Numbered from the stretch's first letter, positions 23,609 to 32,894 are shown. The stretch is DNA of 64,000 bases from CAZFMJ01 sp964520045 (GCA_964520045.1 CAZFMJ010000006.1:1-64000); one strand, 5' to 3'. Notes: generated by a model not told the origin, from the sequence alone. Program-made: numbers and translations.

Positions 23609-24211
23609 ATGAATGAATTAAATTATTGGAAAAATAAATGGTCCGATAATCCGATTGAGCCATCGAATAGTTTTGCTATGCGGGCATATATTTTAATAAA
23701 AGCCAAGTTGTTAAAATCTCTGCTTGATTTAGGGTGTGGCGATGGCAGAGATTCAATTTATTTTTCTAACAAAGGCTTATCAGTTACGGCTGTCGATTTT
23801 TCCGAAAGCGGAATCGCTAAATTAAAAGCACAAAGGCAAAAAATAAAATGTATTGCCGAAGATATTAGAAATATAAATTTTCCAGAAAATTCTTTCGATG
23901 TTATTTATGCTCATTTGAGCTTACATTACTTTGATGACAAAACTACAAGCAAAATTTTTGATAATTTATTCCGGATTTTAAAGAAAGGCGGATTAATCTT
24001 TGTAAAATGCAAGTCAGTCGATGATGCATTGTTTGGGAAGGGAGAAAAAGTTGGCGGGAATATGTACAAGAAAGGCCATATCAGGCACTTTTTTACAAAA
24101 GATTACATGACAGAAAAGTTGAAAAGTTTTATGATTATAAAAGTACGAAAAACGTCGTCGGTTTATCATGATTATAAGTCAGCTTTTGTTGTGGCAGTAG
24201 CGACAAAATAA
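23609..24211 (+). CDS. Class I SAM-dependent methyltransferase
   Basis: 200 residues. Motif I LLDLGCGDGRDSIYF binds SAM; motif II VDFSESGIAKL and post-motifs DVIYAHLSLHYF and LKKGGLIFVKC complete the Rossmann methyltransferase. The closest style I know is the TehB/Methyltransf_11 group; the substrate is unknown. It starts only 15 bp after the final CRISPR repeat with no ribosome site, and is markedly more AT-rich than all neighbours, so it was probably acquired separately. It may be transcribed from the array promoter. Confidence 0.82.
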   Translation: MNELNYWKNKWSDNPIEPSNSFAMRAYILIKAKLLKSLLDLGCGDGRDSIYFSNKGLSVTAVDFSESGIAKLKAQRQKIKCIAEDIRNINFPENSFDVIYAHLSLHYFDDKTTSKIFDNLFRILKKGGLIFVKCKSVDDALFGKGEKVGGNMYKKGHIRHFFTKDYMTEKLKSFMIIKVRKTSSVYHDYKSAFVVAVATK

Positions 24212-24354
24212 ATAAGAACTTGCCGACAAACCGAGTGGAGATCGGGGGTGGTGTGTGGTTTTTTTCTATCCGGCGATTTCTTAATAGCCATCTGGCAGTC
24301 CAACTGTTCAGCCGCCTAGCGGTCCAGCTGCCTAGCCGTCAAGCCGGTGACTTC
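24212..24354. repeat. Intergenic CAGCTGCCTAGCCG-type repeat
   Basis: Gap between convergent genes. 24287-24345 carries CTGGCAGTCCAACTG, GCCGCCTAGCGGTCCAGCTG and CCTAGCCGTC words, a degenerate member of the CTGGAC/CTAGACGG repeat family found inside purL and the purS-like gene. Confidence 0.5.
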
Positions 24355-26529
24355 TCAATGTCTGAAGTGGCGCACGCCTGTAAAGACCATTGCGATATTA
24401 TGTTCGTCCGCCGCCGCTATAACTTCCTTGTCTTTTATTGATCCGCCCGGCTCTATAACGGCCGTTGCGCCTATTTTCGCCGCTTCGTCGATCCCGTCCC
24501 TGAACGGAAAGAAAGCGTCCGAGGCGAGAGCTAAAACTCCGGCGGGTTTATTGTCTTTCATATACGCCTGATATTTTCTGCCGGCCATGTGGACGGAGTC
24601 GACCCGCGACATCTGGCCGGCGCCTATTCCCACCGTGTTATGCCTGTCCGCAAGAACTATCGCGTTTGATTTCACATGCTTGCAGACCGTCCACGCGAAT
24701 TTAAGGGCTTGTTCCTCTTCTTTGGAGGGTTTGCGTTTTGTGACCGCATTCCACTCTTTGCCTAAAACTATCGAGTCGCGCTCCGTGACAAGGGTTTCGT
24801 CGCCGGTCGAGCGCAGTATCCATTTGTTTCCGATCGGGGTTTTCCTTTCAAGCAGGCGGATGTTCTGCTTTTGGGATAAAATCTTTACCGCTTCGGGGTC
24901 GTATTCCGGAGCGGAGATAACTTCAACGAACCTTTTGGCGAGTATTTCCGCTATTTCCTTTGTGAATTTCCGGTTTACGGCTATAACTCCCCCGAAGGCC
25001 GACAAACCGTCGCAGTTCCACGCCCTGTTGAAAGCGTCAAGAAGGTTTTCGCCTTCCGCTATTCCGCACGGCGTAACGTGCTTAAAAATAACCACGGCCG
25101 GTTTTTCAAGTTCGCAGACCGCCTCCCATGTTCCGTTCGCGTCAAGGATGTTGTTGAAAGAAAGTTCCTTGCCGTGAAGCTGGCTGAAGGAGGGGGAGCC
25201 TGAATCGGAATAAAGAGCCGCTTTCTGGTGGGGGTTTTCGCCGTATCTTAAATCCTGTATTTTTATCAGAGCGGGCTGGAACGTTTTGGGAAAAACTCCG
25301 TTATTTGAACTTTTACTAAACGCGTTGTGAATCATTGTGTCGTATTCCGCCGTATGGCCGAATGCTTCCACCGCCAGTTTTTTTCTGGTTTCTCCGCTTA
25401 GGCATCCTCCGGAAGACTCCATTTCCTTAATCACATTTTTGTATTCCGCGGGATTTGATATGACGGCCACGTCTTCAAAATTTTTTGCCGCGGCGCGCAG
25501 AAGGGCAACTCCGCCGATGTCTATTTCCTCTATGACTTTCTGCTCGAACGGCGATGCGGCGTTGGCCGCGGTTTTGGCGAACGGATATAAATTAACGGCA
25601 ACAAGATCTATGGGCTCAAGTCCGAACCGCTCCGCTTCGGTCCGTTGGCGGCTGTCCTGCCTTCTGAAAAGTATGGCGCCGTGCACCATAGGATGAAGCG
25701 TTTTGACCCGGCCCGAAAGTATTTCCGGAAATCCCGTCATGGATTCCAGCGGTCTTACGTTTATTCCGGCTTCTTTGAGCATTTTTGCCGTGCCGGAAGT
25801 GGAGACTATTTCCACGCCGAGAGCTGAAAGGCTTTTTGCAAATTCCGCCAAGCCGGTTTTGTCGGACACCGAAATAAGGGCGCGCTTTACGGCGTTTTGC
25901 CGTTTCCCGCCGTGAGCCGTGATTTTTACCCTGCGGTTTTCCAGCTTCAGCCTGTCTTCGCAGAAAAGGCTTACGGCTCTTGGGTATAAAAGATGCTCCT
26001 GGGCATGCACTCTTTTTGCAAGGGTTTCCGGAGTGTCGCCTTCCAGCACAGGAACGCCGGCCTGAAGTATTATCGGGCCTGTATCGTAATCCTTGTCTAT
26101 AAAATGAACGGTGGCTCCGCTAAGGCGCGCCCCGGAAGCCAGCGCCGCCTCATGAACTTTCATGCCGTACATGCCTTTTCCTCCGAATGACGGAAGGAGC
26201 GCCGGATGAATGTTCATTATATGAGGAAAACGGCTGAGCATTTGGTTTCCGAGTTTCAGCATGAATCCGGCGAGGCATATTAAATCAATATGTTTTTCAG
26301 AGCATAACTGCGTAAGTCTTTTGTCTAAATCTTCAGGGGAGGAATAATCCGCCGGAGTCAGGCAGACTGCCGGTATCCCCGCTTTTTCAGCCCGTTTAAG
26401 GGCTCCCGCGTCTCTGCGGCTGGAGACGACAAGCGCTATATTGCCGTTTATCCGTCCGCTTTGCGCGGAGTCTATCAAAGATTGAAGATTAGTGCCTTCT
26501 CCGGAAGCAAATACCGCAATATTTTTCAT
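24355..26529 (-). CDS. purNH: PurN-PurH fusion (GAR and AICAR transformylase/IMP cyclohydrolase)
   Basis: 724 residues in one frame. Residues 1-195 are glycinamide ribonucleotide transformylase PurN: MKNIAVFASGEGTN, MNIHPALLPSF with N106 and H108, DYDTGP with D149, the same catalytic triad and numbering as known PurN for the first two. From about residue 214 (AVKRALISVSDKTGLAEFAK) it is the bifunctional PurH: an IMP cyclohydrolase domain to about 410, then AICAR transformylase with KHVTPCGIAEG and the late PGGSIKD. It would perform steps 3, 9 and 10 of IMP synthesis, both transformylations using 10-formyl-THF. The ATG overlaps purM by 4 nt. Last gene of the purF operon. Separate PurN and PurH are the rule, so the fusion is notable. 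Confidence 0.95.
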   Translation of the reverse strand: MKNIAVFASGEGTNLQSLIDSAQSGRINGNIALVVSSRRDAGALKRAEKAGIPAVCLTPADYSSPEDLDKRLTQLCSEKHIDLICLAGFMLKLGNQMLSRFPHIMNIHPALLPSFGGKGMYGMKVHEAALASGARLSGATVHFIDKDYDTGPIILQAGVPVLEGDTPETLAKRVHAQEHLLYPRAVSLFCEDRLKLENRRVKITAHGGKRQNAVKRALISVSDKTGLAEFAKSLSALGVEIVSTSGTAKMLKEAGINVRPLESMTGFPEILSGRVKTLHPMVHGAILFRRQDSRQRTEAERFGLEPIDLVAVNLYPFAKTAANAASPFEQKVIEEIDIGGVALLRAAAKNFEDVAVISNPAEYKNVIKEMESSGGCLSGETRKKLAVEAFGHTAEYDTMIHNAFSKSSNNGVFPKTFQPALIKIQDLRYGENPHQKAALYSDSGSPSFSQLHGKELSFNNILDANGTWEAVCELEKPAVVIFKHVTPCGIAEGENLLDAFNRAWNCDGLSAFGGVIAVNRKFTKEIAEILAKRFVEVISAPEYDPEAVKILSQKQNIRLLERKTPIGNKWILRSTGDETLVTERDSIVLGKEWNAVTKRKPSKEEEQALKFAWTVCKHVKSNAIVLADRHNTVGIGAGQMSRVDSVHMAGRKYQAYMKDNKPAGVLALASDAFFPFRDGIDEAAKIGATAVIEPGGSIKDKEVIAAADEHNIAMVFTGVRHFRH

Positions 26530-27497
26530 ATATTTTCGAGACGGACCTCAGGGGTGCCTTTTTTTATATGTCCGATTATTTTTGCCTGAGGCAGGAGCTT
26601 GAGAGATATAGCCGCGCTTTCGGGCCTGACCGCAATGACCATTCCTATGCCCATATTAAAGGTGCGCCACATTTCTTTTTCAGGGATATTTCCTTTCTCC
26701 CGCAGTGTCAGCATGATGTCCGGTATTTTCCATGAAGAGGCGTCCAGCGCGGCGCAGCAGTTTTTAGGCAGGAATCTCGGCACATTTTCCACCAATCCTC
26801 CGCCCGTTATATGCGCCATGCCCAAAACATCGCGCCCCGCTTTTTTAAGCCCTTCGCGCAGTTTTTTTACGGCTGACACATAAATTATAGTGGGCGTGAG
26901 CAGTTCGCGCGCATATTTTTTAAGAAGGCTTCCTTTAAAGACTTTACGCACAAGCGAGTAGCCGTTGGAATGAAATCCCGAGGATGCCAGTCCCAGCAGA
27001 ACATCGCCGGGCTTTATTTTTGTTCCGTCTATCGTTTCCGAATTTTTGACTATTCCCACGGAAAAACCCGCCAGATCATATTCGCTTTTTGCGTAAAAAC
27101 CCGGCATCTCCGCGGTTTCGCCTCCCAGAAGCATGGAGTCGGCCTGTCCGCATCCCTCAAGGATTCCGTCCATTATCCGGCGGGAAGTTTTCATGTCCAA
27201 TTTGCCGGAGGCGTAGTAATCAAGGAAAAAAAGCGGTTTTGCTCCGCAGGTTATAAGGTCATTAGCGCACATGGCCACCAAATCAATGCCTATGGTATCG
27301 TGCTTATCAAGCAAAAAGGCCAGTTTAAGTTTTGTTCCAACTCCATCCGTGCAAGCGGCAAGGCTGTATCCCCGCGCTTTGTCGCCGAGCGGAAAAAGTC
27401 CGGCAAAACCGCCTATGACCGGACATTTTTTCTGCAGGTAATCAACAAGGCTGTCTCCCGCTTTTGTGTCAACTCCCGAGTCTTTATATGTCGGCAT
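26526..27497 (-). CDS. purM: Phosphoribosylformylglycinamidine cyclo-ligase
   Basis: 323 residues, a little shorter than typical PurM (about 345). It closes the imidazole ring (FGAM + ATP to AIR). Family motifs: TDGVGTKLKLA, DLVAMCANDLITCGAKPLFF, LLGGETAEMPGFY, FHSNGYSLVR and MAHITGGGLVENVPR. Overlaps purE by 14 nt and purNH by 4 nt, so it is translationally coupled. Confidence 0.96.
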   Translation of the reverse strand: MPTYKDSGVDTKAGDSLVDYLQKKCPVIGGFAGLFPLGDKARGYSLAACTDGVGTKLKLAFLLDKHDTIGIDLVAMCANDLITCGAKPLFFLDYYASGKLDMKTSRRIMDGILEGCGQADSMLLGGETAEMPGFYAKSEYDLAGFSVGIVKNSETIDGTKIKPGDVLLGLASSGFHSNGYSLVRKVFKGSLLKKYARELLTPTIIYVSAVKKLREGLKKAGRDVLGMAHITGGGLVENVPRFLPKNCCAALDASSWKIPDIMLTLREKGNIPEKEMWRTFNMGIGMVIAVRPESAAISLKLLPQAKIIGHIKKGTPEVRLENI

Positions 27498-27972
27498 TTT
27501 TTTTCGCTTTCTCCCTTATTGATTTTTCAGCGGTCCTGCGTTTTTCCGTCAAAACTTTTTCAAGATGTTTGTCGCTCAAGGCGAGCATCTGGGCCGCAAG
27601 AAGGGCCGCGTTTACCGCTCCGTCTATGGCGACGGTAGCCACGGGCACTCCGGAAGGCATTTGCATGGTGGAAAGAAGCGAATCAAGGCCCGAAAGCTTT
27701 GAGAAAAGAGGAACCCCTATTACCGGTTTTACGGTTTTTCCGGCTATTGTTCCGGCAAGGTGGGCGGCTCCTCCCGCTCCCGCGATATAAATTTTTACGC
27801 CTTTTGATTCGCACTCCGCCAGCAATTCGGCAAGCCAGCCGGGGCTTCTGTGAGCCGAGGATACCGTGCAAATATGCTCTATCCCAAGTTCAGTCAGCGT
27901 TTCCGACGCCTTTTCCATTACCGGCATGTCGGATTCGCTTCCCATAATTACCGCGACTAAAGGTTTTTTCAT
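27484..27972 (-). CDS. purE: N5-CAIR mutase / AIR carboxylase PurE
   Basis: 162 residues. Motifs MGSESDMPVM, SSAHRSPGWL and the catalytic-loop GAGGAAHLAG define PurE. In class I organisms PurE works with PurK; no purK is in this window. The SAHRSP loop looks class I, so purK may lie elsewhere, otherwise the enzyme would have to use AIR and CO2 directly. Overlaps purD upstream by 4 nt and purM downstream by 14 nt. Confidence 0.94.
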   Translation of the reverse strand: MKKPLVAVIMGSESDMPVMEKASETLTELGIEHICTVSSAHRSPGWLAELLAECESKGVKIYIAGAGGAAHLAGTIAGKTVKPVIGVPLFSKLSGLDSLLSTMQMPSGVPVATVAIDGAVNAALLAAQMLALSDKHLEKVLTEKRRTAEKSIREKAKKNADI

Positions 27973-29219
27973 AAGATATCCTTTCTATACTGCATTCCTT
28001 CAAAATGCACCAAAGACACGGCTTTGTATGCTTTGTCCCGCGCCTCTGAATGATTTTTGCCCCGGGCTGTTATTCCCAAAACCCTTCCTCCCGCCGTTAC
28101 CCAATCGGCTCCTGATTTTTTTGTCCCGGCATGAAAGACCAGAGCATCACCGTTTTTAATATTTTCAAGGCCGCTTATAACCCTGCCGGTCAGGGGCTTT
28201 TCAGGATAGCCTTCGGACGCCAGCGCTATGCAGGCGCAGGACTGCTCATGGGTTTCTATTTTTATTTCGCCAAGCCGGCCTTCCGCGCAGAGTTTCATTA
28301 TTTCAATAATATCCGTTTTTAGGAGCGGAAGCACCGCCTGCGTTTCAGGGTCGCCGAACCTGCAGTTAAATTCAAGCGTTCTCGGTCCGTCTTCTGAAAT
28401 CATAACGCCCGCGTAAATTATTCCGCAGTAGTTCAGTCCGTCTTTTTTTATGCCCGCTATGAACCTGTCGAAAATTTCTGTTCTGATTCTTTCAAGGAGG
28501 ACGGAGTCTATGTCCGGCACCGGCGAATAAGCGCCCATTCCGCCGGTGTTCGGGCCCAGATCGTTGTCAAGAAGACGCTTATGGTCCCGGCTTGCCGGAA
28601 GAAGCGCGTATGTTTTGCCGTCGCAGAATGCCATTATTGAGGCTTCCCTTCCGGTTAAAAATTCCTCGCAGACTATCGCTTCGCCGGAATTTCCCAAAGT
28701 ATGCGCCGTCATAAAATCATTTACCGTCCGCTCCGCTTCTTCTTTGTCCGTACATATTCTTACGCCTTTTCCGGCGGCAAGTCCGTCCGCTTTCAATACC
28801 GCGGGGAATTTCATGCGCTTTATTTGTCTAAACGCCTGTTCGGGGGACCGCCATACCGCCGACTGCGCGGCAGGGATGCGGTGCCTGTTCATGAAGTCTT
28901 TTGCAAAAGATTTGGAAGATTCCAGCCTTGCGGACGTTGATTCCGGACCGAAAACAGGTATGCCGTCTTTTTTCAGATAGTCGGCTATTCCTCCCGCAAG
29001 CGGAGCTTCGGGGCCGACCGCAGCGAGGTCTATTTTATTTGAACGGCAGAACGCTGATATCGCGGAAAAATCTTCGGGTTTTACGGGAACGGATTCGGCA
29101 AGAGAGGAAATGGCGTCCGAACCCGGAGCGCAGTAAAATTTTTTAAGATTCGGGCTTTGCGATATTTTCCATGCCAGAGCGTGTTCCCGCCCGCCCGAAC
29201 CGATCAAGAGTATGTTCAT
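27969..29219 (-). CDS. purD: Phosphoribosylamine-glycine ligase
   Basis: 416 residues with an ATP-grasp fold: start MNILLIGSGGREHALAWKI, KADGLAAGKGVRI, SRDHKRLLDNDLGPNTGGMG and EFNCRFGDPETQAVL. It makes GAR from phosphoribosylamine, glycine and ATP. Length and motifs are standard. Overlaps purF and purE by 4 nt. Confidence 0.96.
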   Translation of the reverse strand: MNILLIGSGGREHALAWKISQSPNLKKFYCAPGSDAISSLAESVPVKPEDFSAISAFCRSNKIDLAAVGPEAPLAGGIADYLKKDGIPVFGPESTSARLESSKSFAKDFMNRHRIPAAQSAVWRSPEQAFRQIKRMKFPAVLKADGLAAGKGVRICTDKEEAERTVNDFMTAHTLGNSGEAIVCEEFLTGREASIMAFCDGKTYALLPASRDHKRLLDNDLGPNTGGMGAYSPVPDIDSVLLERIRTEIFDRFIAGIKKDGLNYCGIIYAGVMISEDGPRTLEFNCRFGDPETQAVLPLLKTDIIEIMKLCAEGRLGEIKIETHEQSCACIALASEGYPEKPLTGRVISGLENIKNGDALVFHAGTKKSGADWVTAGGRVLGITARGKNHSEARDKAYKAVSLVHFEGMQYRKDIL

Positions 29220-30571
29220 TTCTTAATGTCCGGCAGAGGGGTCGGGTATTTGCCGGTAAAGCACGCGGTGCAGAAACGGCGCTGCCGGCCTCCCGCGGCC
29301 TTGAGCATATTTTCAAGGCTTAAATAATGAAGCTCATCGGCTCCGAGGAAACGGCGCACTTTTTCAAGGCTTAATCTGCTCGCTATAAGCTCGTTCCTGC
29401 TGGGGGTGTCTATCCCGTAGTAGCAGGGCGATATGATGGGCGGGGAAGATATCGCCATTATAACCCTGCGCGCTCCTATTTTTTTCAGGCTTTTTATGAT
29501 TTTTCTGGAAGTCGTTCCGCGCACTATGGAATCGTCTATGAGAACGATGTTCCTGCCCTGTATGACGTCTCTTATCGGCGCAAGTTTAAGTTCCGCGGTC
29601 AGTTCCCGCAGTTCCTGCGTGGGTTTTATAAACGACCTGCCTATGTAATGGTTGCGCATGAATCCCATGCCGAAAGGTATGCCTGAGACTTTGGCAAATC
29701 CCATGGCGGCCGCAAGGCCCGAGTCGGGAACCGGAACCACGATATCGGCTTTCACGGGCTGCATTTCCTTCGCGAGCAGGCGTCCCATGTCGTAGCGGCT
29801 GGCCTGAACGCTTCGGCCGTTGACTATGGAATCCGGCCTTGAAAAATACACCTGCTCAAATACGCAAACCGCTTTTTTACCGGATGAGCGGAAGGGTTTG
29901 ATGCTTTTTATTTTATCTTTTGTGATTACAACCACCTCTCCCGGCTCTATTTCCCTGACAACTTCGCCTTTTACAAGGTCTATGGCGGGAGTTTCCGAGG
30001 CAAGTATAAAAGATTTTCCGAGTTTTCCGAGGACAAGAGGCCTGAATCCAAGCGGGTCGCGGCAGGCTATAATTTTTCCGGGAGCCATGAATATAAAGGA
30101 ATATGCTCCGCAGATATTTTTGAGACTTTTTATGATCGCGTTTTCCAGAGGCCCTTTTGAGCGCGCCATGAGGTGGACTATTACCTCGCTGTCCGTAGAA
30201 GACTGAAAAATAGCTCCCTGTTTTTCAAGGCGCCGGCGCAGGCTTTGCGCGTTGACAAGATTGCCGTTATGCGCGATGGCCACGGGTCCGTGTATATGCT
30301 CAAACGCCAGCGGCTGGGCATTTTTAAGATGCGAAACGCCGGCGGTAGAATAGCGCACATGGCCTATGGCGCTTCTTCCCGAAAGCGAATTAAGCGCGTC
30401 TTCAGTAAATATCTCTGAGACAAGGCCCATGCCAGTGTATGCCAGCAGGGTTTCGCCGGTGTCCGTCACTATTCCGGCTGATTCCTGTCCTCTGTGCTGG
30501 AGCGCGAAAAGCCCCAAGTTGGCAAGCCTTGCGGCATTATGGTGATTTGATACGGCAAATATTCCGCACAT
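29216..30571 (-). CDS. purF: Amidophosphoribosyltransferase (Fe-S type)
   Basis: 451 residues, the committing step of purine synthesis (PRPP + glutamine to phosphoribosylamine). MCGIFAVSNHHNAARL gives the N-terminal nucleophile Cys2 after Met removal (no long propeptide); HRGQESAGI and HNGNLVN belong to the glutaminase; VLIDDSIVRGTTSRKI is the PRPP motif. Cysteines in CVFEQVYFSRPD, SPCYYGID and FCTACFTGKYP are at the positions that bind the 4Fe-4S cluster in the Bacillus-type enzyme. First gene of the purF-D-E-M-NH operon. A good promoter ends 9 nt before the ATG and no ribosome site exists, implying a nearly leaderless mRNA. Confidence 0.96.
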   Translation of the reverse strand: MCGIFAVSNHHNAARLANLGLFALQHRGQESAGIVTDTGETLLAYTGMGLVSEIFTEDALNSLSGRSAIGHVRYSTAGVSHLKNAQPLAFEHIHGPVAIAHNGNLVNAQSLRRRLEKQGAIFQSSTDSEVIVHLMARSKGPLENAIIKSLKNICGAYSFIFMAPGKIIACRDPLGFRPLVLGKLGKSFILASETPAIDLVKGEVVREIEPGEVVVITKDKIKSIKPFRSSGKKAVCVFEQVYFSRPDSIVNGRSVQASRYDMGRLLAKEMQPVKADIVVPVPDSGLAAAMGFAKVSGIPFGMGFMRNHYIGRSFIKPTQELRELTAELKLAPIRDVIQGRNIVLIDDSIVRGTTSRKIIKSLKKIGARRVIMAISSPPIISPCYYGIDTPSRNELIASRLSLEKVRRFLGADELHYLSLENMLKAAGGRQRRFCTACFTGKYPTPLPDIKK

Positions 30572-30580
30572 ATATAAAAA

Positions 30581-30609
30581 ATTCTAGCAACTAAAATGCA
30601 AATAGACAA
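30581..30609 (-). promoter_or_regulatory. Promoter of the purF operon
   Basis: On the minus strand TTGTCT (30609-30604) and TAGAAT (30586-30581) with 17-bp spacing. The predicted start point (about 30574) is only some 3 nt before the purF ATG at 30571, leaving no room for a riboswitch or PurR operator downstream of the start. Confidence 0.65.
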
Positions 30610-30674
30610 ATCAGAACTACGCGGACAAATAATAACCTATTTTATTTTGAATAGATTTTCCAACGGAGAGAAGA

Positions 30675-31913
30675 TTATTTGGGAGTATACAATCGGACCA
30701 TGCTTTGGAAGCTTAGATTCCTGACAGCTTTAAAAGCGTCTATAATACCGGCGCCTTGTAAATTTCGTTCTAGTTTTGGTAATGGCGCAGCTGCATTTAC
30801 CAATGCTTGACGCACTGCGGACGGCTCGTATATGCCTGCAGCTATTACCATGGCCGCGATCCCTGCTACATGCGGAGCGGCAAAAGATGTTCCATTACCC
30901 AGATCATACCAGTCACCGACCGCTGTGGAAATTATTCTATTTCCGGGAGCTATAAGAGCTATTTGCGGCCCCGACCGTCCGGTAAAAAATTCGCCGGCTT
31001 CTGATGAATCCATAGCATTAACCGCAATTGTTTCACCATATCCTGCGGGATAAGCAACAGCTTTGGTCCCGTTGCCGTTGCCTGGCGCGCATATCATCGT
31101 GATGCCTGCTTTGTAGGCTGTTTTTACAGCAAGTTCCATGACTTCGATGGGTTGTTCTGAACCGAAGCTCATGTTAATTACCTGTATTTTTTGCTTAATA
31201 CACCAATCTATTGCGGCAGCAAAATCAGCGTCGGCAAAGTCGCCTGTTTTATCTACGGCTTTTACAATATAAAGTTTTATTTTCGGAGCAACTCCGACAA
31301 CACCTTTCCCGTCCTGTATGGCGGCAATAACGCCTGCTACTTTGGTCCCATGGCCATTATCATCTAAAGGCGGTTGATCCGGATGTATGGCATTATACGT
31401 GCCTGCAATATTTGGCGATAACTCGCGATGCGTAATGTCAGCGCCCGTATCGATTACGGCGACCTTAATATCATTACCCCGTGTTACAGTCCACGCCTGG
31501 CGGACATTCAATCTGTCGATGCCCCACATTTTTTCGCCGAGCCTCGCGGCATATTCCTCTCGCGTTAAAGGTGCGCTTGCGGCTGAATGCGAATTTTGTT
31601 CCGCAAATAATCCTTGCCTTTGTTTATTAGGGTATATTCTGCCTATTTCGCGTAAGGATGATTTTGGAGTTTTTATGTCTTCAGATTGCGCGAACAACAC
31701 ATTGATATCTGAAACGGGGAATTCCACTACCACGGCTGTTATGTAGTCAAACTTACGAATGATTCGCCCGCCTTGTTTTTCAATGTTGTTGTATACGGTT
31801 TCTCTTGGAGTGGTTTCGTCAAATATGATTATCTGCTGTATCGCATAGGCTTTAGTAAAACCGGTAAAAATGATCACATGTAACATCAGCAGCCAAAATA
31901 TAATCTTTTTCAT
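30675..31913 (-). CDS. Secreted subtilisin-like S8 protease
   Basis: 412 residues with a signal peptide (cleavage near AYA, residue 24) and an inhibitor-I9-like propeptide (about 25-130). In the subtilase domain, Asp is in VAVIDTGAD, His in DDNGHGTKVAGVI, the oxyanion Asn region in MICAPGNGNG, and Ser in NGTSFAAPHVAGIA. It ends shortly after the catalytic domain, so no extra anchoring domain is seen. It lies 3 nt after the upstream secreted protein gene in the same direction and may share its transcript. First of several secreted hydrolases between the two purine gene blocks. Confidence 0.93.
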   Translation of the reverse strand: MKKIIFWLLMLHVIIFTGFTKAYAIQQIIIFDETTPRETVYNNIEKQGGRIIRKFDYITAVVVEFPVSDINVLFAQSEDIKTPKSSLREIGRIYPNKQRQGLFAEQNSHSAASAPLTREEYAARLGEKMWGIDRLNVRQAWTVTRGNDIKVAVIDTGADITHRELSPNIAGTYNAIHPDQPPLDDNGHGTKVAGVIAAIQDGKGVVGVAPKIKLYIVKAVDKTGDFADADFAAAIDWCIKQKIQVINMSFGSEQPIEVMELAVKTAYKAGITMICAPGNGNGTKAVAYPAGYGETIAVNAMDSSEAGEFFTGRSGPQIALIAPGNRIISTAVGDWYDLGNGTSFAAPHVAGIAAMVIAAGIYEPSAVRQALVNAAAPLPKLERNLQGAGIIDAFKAVRNLSFQSMVRLYTPK

Positions 31914-31916
31914 TTT

Positions 31917-32393
31917 TTAAAGTTGAATTTCCGCTTTTGCAACATATATAAATTCCAGGCGACTAATTCTTGGTTCACCCAAAGACTTATATATGCTTTT
32001 TTTGACATCTATCAATGCTCCGCCGGTCCCGTTTATTTTTTGGCGTATTGTTAATGTATAAGCATCGGCTTCTTCCTCCGTCATAGCTTCGGCATAGGGA
32101 AACTCTTTGGTGGAAATAGTCAGCCACTTGAAATCCTCAGGAGCGCGAATAGTCAATTCCACCCAGCAGACTCCTTCCTCCGGCAATGCTCCGGCGTCGC
32201 ATTTTATAGTTCGGGATTGAGCTCTAATCTTGGCGCACAGTTCCTTGCCTATGATTTCAATCGATTCGGGAGAGGAGTCTAACCCGAAAGGTATGTAGGT
32301 GAATGTTTTTGATAAAGTGTTGCCTATTGATTGGGCGGCGGCATTGGACACGCTCATCGCTAGTAACAAGGTAAACATAATTGGTAATTTCAT
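31917..32393 (-). CDS. Secreted protein of unknown function
   Basis: 158 residues. Signal peptide MKLPIMFTLLLAMSVSNAAA (cleavage after about residue 20-21). The mature part has three cysteines (GKELCAKI, TIKCDAG, GVCWVEL) and no motif I recognise. GGGGGAA lies upstream of the ATG. It is followed at 3 nt by the S8 protease gene and could be its inhibitor, chaperone or simply a co-expressed secreted protein; that is speculation from position only. Confidence 0.6.
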   Translation of the reverse strand: MKLPIMFTLLLAMSVSNAAAQSIGNTLSKTFTYIPFGLDSSPESIEIIGKELCAKIRAQSRTIKCDAGALPEEGVCWVELTIRAPEDFKWLTISTKEFPYAEAMTEEEADAYTLTIRQKINGTGGALIDVKKSIYKSLGEPRISRLEFIYVAKAEIQL

Positions 32394-32450
32394 CGTATTT
32401 CCCCCAGTCTATTATTTGGTTTTAATAGCTTTACAATCGCTATATTTTTA

Positions 32451-32894
32451 TCAACGGGCGCACATAAATATGGCTTCTATCCTTTCAAAGCCCTGATCGC
32501 GAGCCTTGCGGTAGCAGTCCACGGGCTTTGTGCCTCTGGCTCTGCGGCATAAATCGATTGCTTCATCTCTATCCAGCTGATATGTAACCATATTGCGCGC
32601 AGCCTTGTAGCAAACCACAGGCCCTGTTCCGCGGGCGCCCCGGCATAAATCCATTGCCTGTTCCCGATCCAACTGGTAGGTAATCATGTCGCGCGCTGCT
32701 TTGTAACAAGCCATTGCGTCACTGCCGTCATTTTCCGAGCGCATAGCTTCTATACATGGGCTGGGAACAGGTTCGGCGGGAACTTCCTGAGCCGGAAACA
32801 TTGAGGCAGATAGTGAAAACTCAGGTAATCCTGAGGCATCCGCTCTAATAGCCATTGCGGCTAGAATTCCAAACAGCGATATTGTTTTTCTCAT
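32451..32894 (-). CDS. Secreted Cys-repeat protein
   Basis: 147 residues. A signal peptide (to about ADA, residue 20) and a proline-rich stretch precede three tandem copies of a roughly 33-residue unit of the form CYKAARDMITYQLDREQAMD followed by LCRGARGT. Each has two cysteines with CYKAAR...DLCR spacing. The unit looks like a helical repeat with one disulfide. AGGAG lies 7 nt upstream. I do not know a named family; a role as a secreted binding or inhibitor scaffold is only a guess. Confidence 0.65.
   Translation of the reverse strand: MRKTISLFGILAAMAIRADASGLPEFSLSASMFPAQEVPAEPVPSPCIEAMRSENDGSDAMACYKAARDMITYQLDREQAMDLCRGARGTGPVVCYKAARNMVTYQLDRDEAIDLCRRARGTKPVDCYRKARDQGFERIEAIFMCAR

Noticed and set aside
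30572..30674. Purine riboswitch upstream of purF
   Set aside because: Predicted transcription start is almost at the ATG and no conserved purine-aptamer elements are visible.
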